The notes beneath the pieces were generated by a model that saw nothing but the letters and a program-made list of their open reading frames with translations, was not told the origin of the DNA and ran no database searches. The position numbers and the translations under genes were made by a program. A stretch of 64,000 bases of DNA. Source: Gonocerus acuteangulatus. Taxonomy: Eukaryota > Arthropoda > Insecta > Hemiptera > Coreidae. Below are positions 10,410 through 20,493 of the stretch, piece by piece. The stretch is taken from the NCBI GenBank assembly GCA_946811695.1, contig OX328130.1, forward strand, positions 73,993,353-74,057,352, given 5' to 3'. The first letter of the stretch is position 1. Every line of letters begins with the position of its first letter.

Positions 10410-10735
10410 AATCTGCGTCATGTATAAGTGGACGTTAGAATTTAAATAAAATAACTAGAACGGATTTATTCCTTTTTTTTATAAAAAAAAAAAAAAGTTT
10501 TAAAGTACGACAATATTGGTATATTAAGTTATCAATATAATTATAAGTATTTTTCCGTGTTTGTGTCGTGTCGAGATGAAGGAGCTACGAGACTTGTGTA
10601 TTTTCGTTTAAAATATATATTATTCCTGTACCTGCCAAACGAACCTTTTTCGCGCCTAAAAAATTACAATTTTCATGTGTTAAGAATTCCAGGAGAGTTT
10701 GTGATTTACTTAGTAGTGAACTGAGCTTATCAATA
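10410..10735. other. No gene seen
   Basis: AT-rich sequence between SINE and Tigger element. It ends with the TA target dinucleotide at 10734-10735. Confidence 0.5.
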
Positions 10736-11633
10736 CAGTGGAACATGGATAATTCGAAATTGTGGTTAATTCGAATATTTCTCTCGGTCCCTAGGATTTA
10801 GGGTATAAACAATGTAAAAAAATCGTGGTTAATTCGAATAAAATTTTGGATAATTCAAATTTTTTACGAGTATTTACCTCCAATGGGAGGTGTTCGATCT
10901 TAATTTTTTTTTTTAAATATTCTCCCCTCGGGTAAGAAGGGTAGTAAGATACGGATGTGTGTTGATTTGACATGGAATGACCCATAGTCTAGTTCTCGGA
11001 CTCGAGGAGTTCTGCAAAGTGGTGGGTCGCGCTTCCTCCCTTCCAGGGGTTGTAGTTAAATACAGCGTCCTGTTTTATCCTAGAATTCCCTCCCATCTTC
11101 CTTTCTTATTCAGTTATAAGTGAGTCAGCGTCTAGATCTGTTGTATGGTTTGTGCCTTGAATTTCTGGTGTACAGTTCAGTTCAGGGACTTCTTGATTTA
11201 AGATGTCGAAGCCCACCAGTTATAAAACTTTAACGTTGCCAGAGAAAATAGCTGCAATTAAAGAAGTCGAAAATGGAATAAAGAAAAAATGTTAAATTGC
11301 CAAGGACTGTAGAATTCTTCCTAACACTTTATCAACTTATTTGAAAAATAATGAAAAAAATTCTTGCCCATGAAAATGACTTTTTCAAAATAATAGACTT
11401 TTATTTTTACTTTTTTTTATAAATTATTCATTACATATGTACGTAATAATCAATTTATGAAATATTTGTTATTTTTTAAATAAAATGTATGTATTTTTTT
11501 AAATTAAAAGATGTGAAAATATGAAATTCGATTTTTTACCCCTTTATTTTCAAAAACTTTTATAATTCGAATTTTGGATAATTCGAACTTTTTTTATCGG
11601 TCCCTAGAGGTTCGAATTATCCAAGTTCTACTG
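10736..11633 (+). mobile_element. Non-autonomous pogo/Tigger-like DNA transposon
   Basis: Flanked by TA on both sides (10734-10735 and 11634-11635). The left end cagtggaacatggataattc and right end gaattatccaagttctactg are inverted copies, typical of pogo/Tigger. Subterminal ggataattcgaa and tcggtccctag motifs are repeated near both ends. At about 900 bp it is a deletion derivative that keeps only the start of the transposase gene. Confidence 0.85.
11203..11295 (+). pseudogene. Tigger-like transposase N-terminal remnant
   Basis: The ATG at 11203 starts MSKPTSYKTLTLPEKIAAIK and ends at an in-frame TAA (11293-11295). Beyond the stop the same frame continues IAKDCRILPNTLSTYLKNN. Together these match the CENP-B-type helix-turn-helix at the N-terminus of pogo/Tigger transposases, in which a KxxIAxxFxIPxSTLSTxLK pattern is usual. 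The DDE domain is absent. Confidence 0.75.
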
Positions 11634-11635
11634 TA

Positions 11636-12082
11636 TATGGGTAAAACTGGCTAAAATAACGCAGAATATTTTATAGGGACGTTCTATCTATATATTGGTT
11701 ACTTTTCTTAACAACAGGGACTTACTTTATTATAAATACTGTATATAAATTATACCTGTAATATAAATTATTATATTAGGAGATTCATTATCAATAGTAA
11801 AAACTAAAACACTATAAAATCCACTATCGTGAAATTCATAATTAAGTGTCTATCAAGTTTAGTGCAATGATTCCTTTGATTTCTTTCTAATAGCGAAGAA
11901 CGGTGAAAGCTATTGTTTGATTTAGAAGGACTGAGTCCTTTCAATCCTCTTACGGTAGACCAATCAGATACATGAAGGATCTTTCACAAATGCTGTCATA
12001 ATACTGTCTCTAGACAGGTTTACTCAATCAATACAATATAATCTGTGTTTAAATTGTGTACAAGTCAAATTAAGACGTTCTT
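11636..12082. other. AT-rich, no gene seen
   Basis: No ORF, RNA gene or element end was recognised. Short repeats aaagctattgtttgattt and similar are present but unassigned. Confidence 0.45.
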
Positions 12083-12180
12083 TTAGCGCGGTTCCTCCCT
12101 CTCTCCATTGGGAAGAACCCCTCTTATGAGGTTGACCTCATGACGCAATCCGCAAGTGCGGAGATATTATTACATTATTC
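12083..12180 (-). mobile_element. HINE-2 (Helentron-like) 3' end fragment
   Basis: On the minus strand a hairpin (gggttcttccc ... gggaggaacc) is followed by gcgCTAA at 12086-12083. This is the 3' terminus seen in the complete copy at 59758-63024. The copy is cut off upstream by other sequence near 12180. Confidence 0.65.
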
Positions 12181-12207
12181 CCAGCAGACACTTTTTAGTG
12201 GCAAATA

Positions 12208-12435
12208 CAGTCTTCTTTTTCGTACATGGCCGCTGCGCATGCGCGAACGCCAGCGGACATTTTTTTTTGTGACACATACAGTCTTCTTTTCGTATATGGG
12301 CACTGCGCATGCGCGAACGCCAGCGGACACGTTCTTGTAACGGCTTTTCTAAGTCACCGCAAAGGCAAATGTGTGCTAAAATATGATTGTTGGCGATCGC
12401 GCATGCGCGGTGGCCATGTACGAAAAAGAAGACTG
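12208..12435. mobile_element. Mariner-like MITE with internal duplication
   Basis: TA dinucleotides flank both ends (12206-12207 and 12436-12437). Terminal inverted repeats are cagtcttctttttcgtacat and its complement atgtacgaaaaagaagactg. A segment of about 80 bp, with tgcgcatgcgcgaacgccag, is tandemly duplicated in the left half. GC-rich palindromes gcgcatgcgc occur three times. Confidence 0.75.
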
Positions 12436-12667
12436 TATGTTATACAGAACATTACATAGGTTTGTTGGGAGGACTTAAAGCATATTTATGTTCCTGAATT
12501 TGAGCAGAGTGCTTTAAACGAAATTATTTTTTAACATAAATATGCTTTAGCGATGACTAACCTGAAAAACGTTACAAAAATGCTTTTTTAAAAAGCGTTA
12601 CAAAAATGTGTTACAAAAAAGTATCACAAAATAGTTGTATACATCCTTATTTGGCAGATGCTACAAT
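12436..12667. repeat. Repeat shared with 29.0-29.2 kb in permuted order
   Basis: Blocks acattacataggtttgt, aagcatatttatgttcctga and cataaatatgctttagcg recur at 29010-29225, but in a different order (see findings). It is non-coding. Confidence 0.6.
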
Positions 12668-12668
12668 T

Positions 12669-12728
<60 letters not shown>

Positions 12729-12762
12729 GCAAATTCAACTACTTTGTTGAATTTGTTGCCCT
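12668..12762. repeat. (AT)n microsatellite and adjacent hairpin
   Basis: A pure AT tract of about 59 bp is followed by the hairpin gggcaaattcaac ... gttgaatttgttgccc. Such tracts are inside Helentron-like elements elsewhere in the window, so this may be the core of another degraded copy. Confidence 0.8.
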
Positions 12763-13030
12763 ATTACTTATTGGTGATTTTGTGATTTGAAAATTTTTGA
12801 GGTGAGGATTTTAATGTAATTTAATTGATCTGGTTTGATGATAATTATGAGTTGTAAATAAAAATATTATTATGATAACGTTTTAATAAGATTCTTCAAA
12901 TGTTTTCCAGGATATGTACATCCTTTAGAAACTCCACCACATTATTAATATTATTCCCTTCTAAAATCTGGCTAAGCGGAAGATTTAATTTAAATTTGTT
13001 TCTTTTTTCGAAATACATATTTGGAGGGTA
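12763..13030. other. No gene seen
   Basis: AT-rich sequence. A short frame on either strand is uninformative. Confidence 0.45.
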
Positions 13031-13311
13031 CAGGGTGTCACAAAAATATTGGTCATCCGTTGGCCAGATGATTCTCCAATGCGAGATCGGAAAATGGTCA
13101 TTTTGAGCATAAGAAGTCATTTCTGACCTATGGTGCAGTTGACTTTTTTCATCCTCATGACTCGTAGATTCAAAATATGCAATACAAAAATTTGACCTTG
13201 AATAACATTTCAAGAGCAATTTTGCGGGGGTTAATATGGGGGTTATTTTTTCCGATCTCGCATTAGAGAATCATCTGGCCAACGGATGACCATTATTTTT
13301 GTGACACCCTG
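13031..13311. mobile_element. Mariner-type MITE with ~65-bp TIRs
   Basis: TA flanks at 13029-13030 and 13312-13313. The ends begin cagggtgtcacaaaaatatt, and the inverted right end is ...gtgacaccctg. Pairing extends inward through ggtcatccgttggccagatg, gattct and gcgagatcgg. CAGGGTGTC-type termini are common in insect mariners. At 281 bp it has no coding capacity. It lies just 3' of the IGFBP exon, within its intron. Confidence 0.88.
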
Positions 13312-13502
13312 TACCTCTGACCATATTGTACCTTTGACCACCGAGGCTGTGGCGCTCTGTAGCAACATTTTATAAATTTTGGTGTAATTAGTGGTTAGCT
13401 CCTTCACTAGAACAATATCTACAATTTTTTGTAAACAAACGTCACAAGAGATAGTAAATGATATAAATAGAATCCAATGAGATTTATGAAACATATACTC
13501 AC

Positions 13503-13785
13503 GCTTGCACGTTCCCTCCACTCCATCAGATCTGACGTCGGAAACGACGCACTCAAGCCCCTTGCCGCAAGTTCCGTAGAAGCCGTAAGGGCCGCCGCAA
13601 GGCTCGCCTTCCGCCCTCGCGCACACCCTGCAACACCCGCAGGGGTCCCAGACCGTCCCTGCACCCGGAGGGCAGTCTTCTTCAGAGAGAGGTTCGCATT
13701 CGGCGGGTGCGCAGACGCAGGAGAAGCCAAGACTCACTTGTACCAGGCCGAGCAGCAAGGAGCTCAGGAGCCACATTGCATACAC
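13503..13785 (-). CDS. Secreted IGFBP-domain protein (SIBD / venom protein 302-like), first coding exon
   Basis: The ATG at 13785 (alternative ATG at 13776) opens a hydrophobic signal peptide of about 20 residues ending VQVSLG. One insulin-like-growth-factor-binding domain with 12 cysteines follows, including CVC, DPCGCCRVC and GTCGKGLEC. The usual GCGCCxxC motif is present, with P in place of the first G. The frame reaches a donor, GTGAGT, at 13502-13497 after 94 codons plus one base, so the intron is phase 1. The rest of the longer open frame is intron. Small single-domain IGFBP proteins of arthropods are secreted; roles proposed are in immunity, growth or venom. No second exon is recognisable in the window. 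The exon is far more GC-rich than its surroundings, as expected of host coding DNA. Confidence 0.85.
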
Positions 13786-13836
13786 CGACTCGTTGAGGCT
13801 CGATCACTACATTATATCCTCCCAACTTCCTGAAAC
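13786..13836 (-). promoter_or_regulatory. Probable 5' UTR and splice acceptor of the IGFBP gene
   Basis: On the minus strand the text just upstream of the ATG reads ttatttgcttgtttcag|ga, a good acceptor (AG at 13831-13830). This suggests that the coding exon starts at 13829 and that an untranslated exon and promoter lie further upstream. Inference from the splice motif only. Confidence 0.45.
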
Positions 13837-13892
13837 AAGCAAATAACACAATATATACACTCAAATAATTATGAGTACAAGGTTAATACCAT

Positions 13893-14140
13893 ATAAAGGG
13901 TGGCCAAGATAAGCGGGCCACAAGAGACATAACTACTAAACGGTTTCAGATATCAAAACTTTTTAAAGGAGTAAAGTTGTAGTTCTCGTCGAGATCTATA
14001 AAATATAAAATACCACTTCTAAGGGCCCAAATAGGCCTTTGAAGGAAAGGGTTTCCTCTTTACCCATGTTTTGCATTATATTTTTTAAATGTAGAAACAA
14101 AGATACGTTTTCATTTTCATGTATTCTATCTGAAATTCCA
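13893..14140. repeat. Fragment of a dispersed repeat with CAGGGTGGCC-type end
   Basis: Shares ataagcgggccacaagaga, ctactaaacggtttcagata and ggcctttgaaggaaagggtt with larger copies at 15235-16010 and 29560-30470. The 29.5-kb copy ends ...gggccaccctgta, suggesting a mariner-like terminus (ta-cagggtggcc). This copy is inverted relative to the others. Confidence 0.65.
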
Positions 14141-14177
14141 TATCTTCTATCTGAAATTCCCCCCCCACAAAAAAAAA

Positions 14178-15062
14178 GTCCGTCACGCAGGAGTTGCATA
14201 ACTAAGCACTTTCCTCAGAATTTGGGTAGTGTAGACTGCTTTCCAGAACAATTTGCTTAAAATATCCTACATCAATAAAATAAAAACATGAATAGTTCTC
14301 TTTTAAATTTGTAATGAGTAACTGATCAATTATTAATTTGCTTCCAGAGTTATGTTTACACATGGTACCTATTACACTACGTAATAAATACAAAACGTAT
14401 TTTGATCTAACGCAGGAACAGGATACAGTCACTCTAGTGGTAGAAAGCGCTCCTTGCGGCGGCTATCTGAACCTACGTCTGGCGGGCTTTTCTTTGAAAT
14501 ATATTACAAATTAAACCCCCGCTTTCCGATTGACCGATTCAGCTCATTTTTACAACACTTCTTTCTCATGAGTTACCCACGACGTATACCGCATTTCGTT
14601 ACAATACAGCAGAAATTACGACCGGTATGAGTATATTAGGAATTTGGGTCCGGAGTAAACCCCCCCCCCCTTCTAATGAACCGATTTAGTTTATTTTTAC
14701 AACACATATTTACCTGTAGATTACCACTACGAATACCGAGTTTCGTCGAAATATACCAAAAATCACGGCTGGTAGTGGCGGATTGGTATTGTGGGTCTGG
14801 AGTAAACCCCCCCTTCTAATGAACCGATTTAGTTAATTTTTATATCTCACTTTTCTCTCTACATTACCACTACGAATACCTAGTTTCGTTGAAATATAAC
14901 AAATATTACGGCTGACATAGTCAAATTAGTGTTTTGGGTGCGGGGTAAACCCCCCTTCCGGTGGACCGCCTTTAGTGGTTAACGAACTCGTTCAATCGTT
15001 TGCTAATTGAATTGAGTTTGGTGACGAAAAAACAAAAACTCTGGCCGCTATCGTGTTAACAG

Positions 15063-15110
<48 letters not shown>

Positions 15111-15231
15111 TTTAACGGGGGGCATTTTCGGTGTCTACTAGGTAGGATCGATAAATATTTGAAGAAATTTTTCAAAAATTCCGTCATGAGTCCAACCTCA
15201 ATAGCTACTTTCCTTCGGAGGAAAGTGCTAA
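14178..15231 (+). mobile_element. HINE-1: Helentron-like non-autonomous element, complete copy
   Basis: The 5' end GTCCGTCACGCAGGAGTTGC and 3' end ...ggaggaaagtgCTAA are shared with a second complete copy at 45349-46389 (minus). Subterminal inverted repeats are agcactttcctc (14205-14216) and gaggaaagtgct (15218-15229). A hairpin ctttcctTCGgaggaaag precedes the CTAA end. The interior has three diverged blocks with accgatttagtt and cgaaatatarcaa motifs, an (AT)n tract (15065-15106) and no ORF. SubTIRs, a 3' hairpin, an internal microsatellite and no TSD fit Helentron-associated elements (HINE/INE-1 type). Confidence 0.75.
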
Positions 15232-15234
15232 AAG

Positions 15235-16010
15235 GTTGAATTTATTTAAATAGTATTTTTGTTAAGGAATGGCTAATTCAGCTTAGGAGAATGAGCTCAG
15301 CATTAAAAATTGTATTTATTGCAAAAAAAAAAAACATTCATTCATTATTTGTGATCTGTTTTTTTGGTAACTCTTATGCCTAAAGCTCCAATTTTTATGT
15401 ATTTTATTTTTTAGTTTACACTTTAGCAAAAATACTATTTAAATAAATTCAAGTGCCATTTTTTGGAATTTCAGATGAGGAATACATGCAAATGAAAATG
15501 TATTTTTACAGAGAACTACTTGACGCATCGAAACCCCGTTTGCGCGGTTCTTTCTTGTTTTGTTAGTACATTTTAAAAATATAATGCAAAATATTGGTAA
15601 AAAGGAAACCCTTCCCTTCAAAGGCCTATTTGAGCCCTTAGAAGTGTTATATGGGTAAAGAGGAAACCCTTCCCTTCAAAGGCCTATTTGAGCCCTTAGA
15701 AGTGTTATATGGGTAAAGAGGAAACCCTTCCCTTCAAAGGCCTATTTGAGCCCTTAGAAGTGTTATATGGGTAAAGAGGAAACCCTTCCCTTCAAAGGCC
15801 TATTTGAGCCCTTAGAAGTGTTATATGGGTAAAGAGTAAACCCTTCCCTTCAAAGGCCTATTTGAGCCCTTAGAAGTGTTATGTTCTCATTTCCAAGGGC
15901 ACCATTATATACATCTCGATGAGAACTACAACTTTGCGTTTATGAACAATTTTGATATCTCAAACCGTTTAGTAGTTATTTCTCTTGTGGCCCGCTTATC
16001 TTTTTACGGT
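15235..16010. repeat. Dispersed repeat copy
   Basis: Matches 29560-30470 over most of its length (blocks ctaattcagcttaggagaat, ggaatttcagatgaggaata and ggttctttcttgttttgtta). Ends at gcccgcttatct. An internal inverted pair tgaatttatttaaatagtat / atactatttaaataaattca lies at about 15238-15450. The minus frame at 15439-15621 is part of the repeat and is not a known protein. Confidence 0.65.
15600..15890. repeat. 58-bp tandem array (5 copies)
   Basis: The unit, which includes aaacccttcccttcaaaggc, starts near 15606, 15664, 15722, 15780 and 15838. The same segment is single-copy in the 13.9-kb and 30.2-kb copies of the host repeat, so this is a local expansion. Confidence 0.92.
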
Positions 16011-16135
16011 GTATCTACAACTTGACCATTAGCGCCGGGCTATCTACAGGTTGCCACTCTCTTATAATTCAGGTACTGGCCACGCCCGACGTTGCTTAAC
16101 TTCGGTGATGTACGGGAAAACAATGGTTATTAATG
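16001..16135 (-). mobile_element. 5S-rRNA-derived SINE (deleted copy)
   Basis: On the minus strand a 5S-like head segment (tcaccgaagttaagcaacgt, then cgggcgtggccagtacctga, 16118-16067) is followed by gtggcaacctgtagatagcc, cggcgctaatggtcaagttg and a tail tagatacaccgtaaaaag. The head lacks its 5' and 3' portions. The family is the same as the full copy at 40717-40903. Confidence 0.8.
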
Positions 16136-16406
16136 CTGTCTTTCCTCAAAGATTGGTTTAGTTTGTGTTGAATTCTGTATGAGTAAGGACCACTGAAATT
16201 CACCATGTCAAAACAAGACTTTCGACATGTTCGATGCGCAACTCAAACCGATGTCTGGCACGAAGGATACATTTAACAGAAAACAAAAAATACATTTAGT
16301 AAAACATGACATAAACTTGACTTTGAAAAAGTATCTATCCTCTAAACTGAATCCAACATTGAAAAACGCCTCCTCGCAGGGATAAGAATGAAAACACGCT
16401 ATTATA

Positions 16407-17171
16407 ATGATTCCCTGCGAGTTGGACTTCTTTATTCTTCGCTCGAACGACTCTAGTATATACACTGCCGACGACTCTAGTATATACACTGCCGAACTGA
16501 CAGCCATACTTACAGCTCTTTCCAACTTACAACACACAAATAGACGAGAAATCATTCTTTGCTCTGACTCGCTAAGTTCATTGCTCTCCTTGGGAAATAT
16601 CTACAGTACACACCCAGTAATAACACAAATACTTACACAATTACTAAACGTACAAAATAAAAACATAACAATGACTTGGCTACCCGGACATACAGGAATC
16701 CCAGAAAGCAACGAGATTGACAAACAAGCAAAATTAGCAACTAAAAGGAGATCACTCGATATTGACAAACTGACTTCTGAAGATTTGTGTTCGACAGTTC
16801 AAAGACAGGTACTAACTTACTGGCAAAGATACTGGACACTAACAGACAACAAACTGCTTGAAATAAAGCCAACTGTAGAACCTTGGTCTAAACATAAATG
16901 GCCCCTAACAAGGAGAGACCAAGTTATATTGACCAGACTACGCATTGGACACTCATTCCTCACTCACTTCTACTTAATGAATAGAAAAGATAGACCTATT
17001 TGCAAATACTGTAACAGGACTCTTACTATAAAACATATACTTACAGAATGCAGACAGAGAAATCCACTAAACATACCTTATGACATTCAAGAACTGTTAA
17101 CGGAGGACAGCCCACATATAAAAACAATATTACAACATTTTCATAACATAAACATATATCATAAAATCTAA
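16407..17171 (+). pseudogene. LINE ORF2 fragment: RNase H domain and C-terminus
   Basis: The RNase H domain shows the catalytic Glu in IYTAELTAILTAL, the Asp in ILCSDSLSSLLSL, and the WLPGH...NEIDKQAK end. The first catalytic Asp (the DGS block) is missing through 5' truncation. It continues with RDQVILTRLRIGHSFLTHFY, a zinc knuckle CKYCNRTLTIKHILTEC, and ends NIYHKI-stop at 17171. A 24-bp segment (ctctagtatatacactgccga region) is tandemly duplicated at 16450-16495. The frame is intact for 254 codons, which suggests a fairly recent insertion, but there is no RT or endonuclease. Confidence 0.93.
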
Positions 17172-17333
17172 CAAGTATACTGTATAAAAAGGGGGAAAAA
17201 ATATATATAATATAACTCTTCGTTACTTTAAAGGATCCTCATTTCTAGACATTATACATTAATATTCTTGTGTTTATAATACGAAATATACTCGTATATC
17301 GGAATCAATTTAGCACCATAACCCTCAACCCCC

Positions 17334-17374
<41 letters not shown>

Positions 17375-17868
17375 TCTTATTCACTTCTATATTTACTTTA
17401 TTTATTTTTTTATTTTATTTTTATTTTTTTTTTTTATTTATTTATTTTTTTTTTTTTTTATTTATTTATTTATTTTTTTTTTCTTCCTTCTCTTCTTATT
17501 TTCACCTTTTATGTTACTAATACGTTTTCCCCTCTTAAGAGTTACTGCTTTTCTCGTTTTCCCGACTCTTACGTTGTTTAATAATTTTGTTCATTATCAA
17601 ATCTTGGATATACCTTATTCACAGTATCAACAACAGTGCTTCTTCTTTTACACCTTCTTTCACGAAGTAATTGTAAACAGACCTCTTTTGTAACTACATG
17701 AACATTGTTCTAATGTATTTTATCTGTTATTATTAAGAATTCACAATGTATTTCTTTATTTATATTATTTTTTTTTTAATTACAACTAGAAATGTATCTG
17801 TATAATTGTTTCGAGCACATCACCTTAGTTGCGGGTGCTCATAAATAAATGAATTAAAAAAAAAAAAA
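17172..17868 (+). other. 3' UTR of the preceding LINE
   Basis: Holds a C-run and T-rich low-complexity stretch (17330-17490) and then a structured end gagcacatcaccttagttgc, ggtgctcataaataaatgaa and an A-rich tail. The frame at 17270-17581 is a translation of the T-rich tract. The end closely resembles the 3' end at about 10010-10046. Confidence 0.8.
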
Positions 17869-18356
17869 ATTATTCTTCGCTAAGCACGCAGAAAGAAGGT
17901 TACTGAACTCCGTCGGGAAGAGATGTTTCTACACCAATTTGACAATATGTCATTTTGATGACCATAATACAAGCGTCATAAAATAAGATAAATCATATTA
18001 TTATTATTCATAATGGTGTATATCATAAAACATTCAGTCACCATATTTTGACCCCGTTCCTGTTTATTTCGAATTAGGTTAAAAGAGAACGAGGGGTAAA
18101 AAAGATGGCGGTATGGCCAACCATATGACAGAGAATTTATGTGACACTGCTTTCAGTCCAAATTAAGTTTAACTTTCTACCGACAGAGCGAGCCACTGCA
18201 GCGGGAGGAATTTGATTTGTATCAACACACGGCCATTTCTCACTCAACTAACCAACTCCTCTTGTCCTTTTTTCACTATTGACCTATAAGGTCAACAAAC
18301 ATTTGACCTCAAATAAAGTTATAAGAAAAATATTTCTGAATGAAGAACAAAAAATA
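17869..18356. other. No gene seen
   Basis: No ORF over 60 codons. No recognised RNA or element ends. Confidence 0.45.
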
Positions 18357-18560
18357 CGTCACTTAGGAGCTGCATAACTAAGCTCAGTTCTCAGCAAGGT
18401 ACGGTGTTTGGGGAATGGTAGAAATCAGGCTGATATCATATATCACTTAGCTGATTTAATGAGCTAAGTGATATATCACACTAGTATTTCTAAGTGACGC
18501 AACTCAAGATAAAACTCAACTGAAAATGTGTCACTCTTGCCTATGTAGGGGGAGTGGCAT
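18357..18560. mobile_element. HINE-1-like 5' end fragment with hairpin
   Basis: Begins cgtcacttaggagctgcata then actaagctcagttctcag, a diverged HINE-1 start. A stem tatatcacttagct / agctaagtgatata follows (18436-18476). At 18500 the sequence changes to unrelated DNA. Confidence 0.5.
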
Positions 18561-18839
18561 TAGGACAGGACGAGGTACACAAATGCCCTCCGGTGTACTA
18601 GCTCTGAAGCTAGGCAAATACAGTTTTGATGGTTGATAAAGAGATATTTACCATATCTTTCATAGTCATAACTATGACGGTGTGAATAAAGCCGATTTTT
18701 GAGTTTTGTCACTTTAGGAATACTATACTAGTGCGATATGATGAATTATATGAAACGGGAATCATTTATTAAAATTTAATGTTCTTAAAGAATAAAAATT
18801 TTTCTTTTTTATATTTTAACGTCCATTATAAATTAACTC
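18561..18839. other. No gene seen
   Basis: No feature is recognised. Confidence 0.4.
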
Positions 18840-18900
18840 AGAATTTTTAGGACAGGTTTTCTATAGGTTACCACCCTTTTCTGGCCAGGATAGATTTCCT
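18840..18900 (-). mobile_element. SINE family C fragment
   Basis: The plus-strand sequence tttttaggacaggttttcta then taggttaccacccttttctg, ccaggatag is the 3' part of family C in reverse orientation. Compare 37677-37745. The head is lost. Confidence 0.6.
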
Positions 18901-18917
18901 TTTTTTCTAAAAAAAAA

Positions 18918-19560
18918 GTCCGACTCGCAGGAACTGCGTCATCTTAGCGCGGTTACGTACATCTCGAAGAAATGGAATAGATTAGCATCACAAATCACAG
19001 GAAACTGACACTAGTCAACTTACACAGAAGCGGATAATTCTTAATCTGTATAAGTCAATACAATTATGTACTGAAAACGTACTTACTCTTTGACTACTGC
19101 TGAGAAGGCTCTATTCTAAACAACCAAAAATTCGTTGTCATTTTAAGTATCTTGTTTTACTAGCAAATTCGTTTTACTGTTATAATCAACTGTAAATATT
19201 TGCTCCATGGCGAATAAAATTCCATTCTGTCGTGGTTTAAATCTTTCTATAAAATAAGAAATAACGATAACTTCAATTAGAGGCTATACAGGAAGGTTAA
19301 ATAGACAGGAGAATTCAAAACAAACTACGTCATCATGATTAGCCACTGCCATCTTGATTACCACAGCCACTCCAAACTTATTACAACTGCCTTTCACCGT
19401 TTCTTAGCTTATTTTACTACAATACTAATTTTACTGATAAGTGTAATTTAAAACAAGAAACAACCAATTAAAAAGTGAGATAAACAAAGAGAAAACCCCT
19501 TTTAAAACAACACAACAAACACTTTTTAAGTTTTAAGCGCTTATTTCGCCGATTGACGTT
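18918..19560 (+). mobile_element. HINE-2 5' end fragment
   Basis: Starts GTCCGACTCGCAGGAACTGC followed by gtcatcttagcgcggtt, the HINE-2 5' terminus with its subTIR. The downstream extent is uncertain and no 3' end (CTAA hairpin) follows. Interior non-coding. Confidence 0.5.
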
Positions 19561-19610
19561 GCCCCATCGAATATTGCTTCAGAACCTTTTTTTATATAAA
19601 TGCTTCAGAA

Positions 19611-19612
<2 letters not shown>

Positions 19613-19654
<42 letters not shown>

Positions 19655-20352
19655 GTTAACACGATACAGGCCAGAGTTTTTGTTTTTTCGCCACGAAACT
19701 TAGTGTAGGACCAAAAATTCGGTCCATCCGGAGGGGGGGGGGGTTACTCCAGAGCCAAAGTACTTATTAGCCAATACCAGTCGTAATTTTTGTTATATTT
19801 CAACGAAACTCGGTATTTGTTGTGTTCAACTGAAGAGAAAAATGTGTTGTAAAAATAAACTAAATCGGTTGACTAGAAGGGAGGGTTTACTCCGGACAAA
19901 AATTACTAATTTCCTTATACCGGTCGTAATTTCTGTTGTATTGTTATGAAACGCTTTATACCTCCTGGCTATCTAATAAGAAAGAATTGTGAAAATGAAC
20001 TAAATCGGTCTAATGGAAGGGGGGGGGGGTGTTACTTTGTACTATGTTTGAATTGAATTCTTCCGCCAAACGTAGGTTCGCGAAACTCATCAAGATCAAT
20101 AGATGAAATGTGAAGCTTTTTGTATTTATTACGTAGTGTAGTACCAAAGCATACACAATACTCTGGAAGGAACTAAATTACAAACAAAATTAATAATTGA
20201 AACAGCTACTGATAAAAGCAAAAGAGCACAACTATTAATGTTTTTATTTTATTTATCTATTTAGCTTATTTTAAGCAAATTATTCAGGAGTGCACTCGAC
20301 ACTACCCAATTTTGAGGAAAGTGCTTAGTTATGCAGCTCCTGCGTGACGGAC
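19613..20352 (-). mobile_element. HINE-1, third copy (3'-truncated)
   Basis: The 5' end GTCCGTCACGCAGGAGCTGC is at 20352 reading leftwards, with the subTIR agcactttcctc. The interior blocks and the (AT)n tract (19613-19650) match the complete copies. Sequence beyond the microsatellite, including the CTAA hairpin end, is missing. Confidence 0.75.
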
Positions 20353-20493
20353 TTTTTAATTTTTAAATGGCTCATTTCTTTATTTTTTATTTATTTATTT
20401 ATTGGAGCATTGCGACAAAAGTGATAACAGTTACAAATAAAGTGTAGAATAAAACATAGGTATTGACAAGCTACAGAGCTGTCTTTGGAAATA

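Noticed and set aside
16407..17171. Host ribonuclease H gene
   Set aside because: Motif order and the zinc-knuckle C-terminus are those of a LINE ORF2, and the fragment ends in a LINE 3' UTR and tail.
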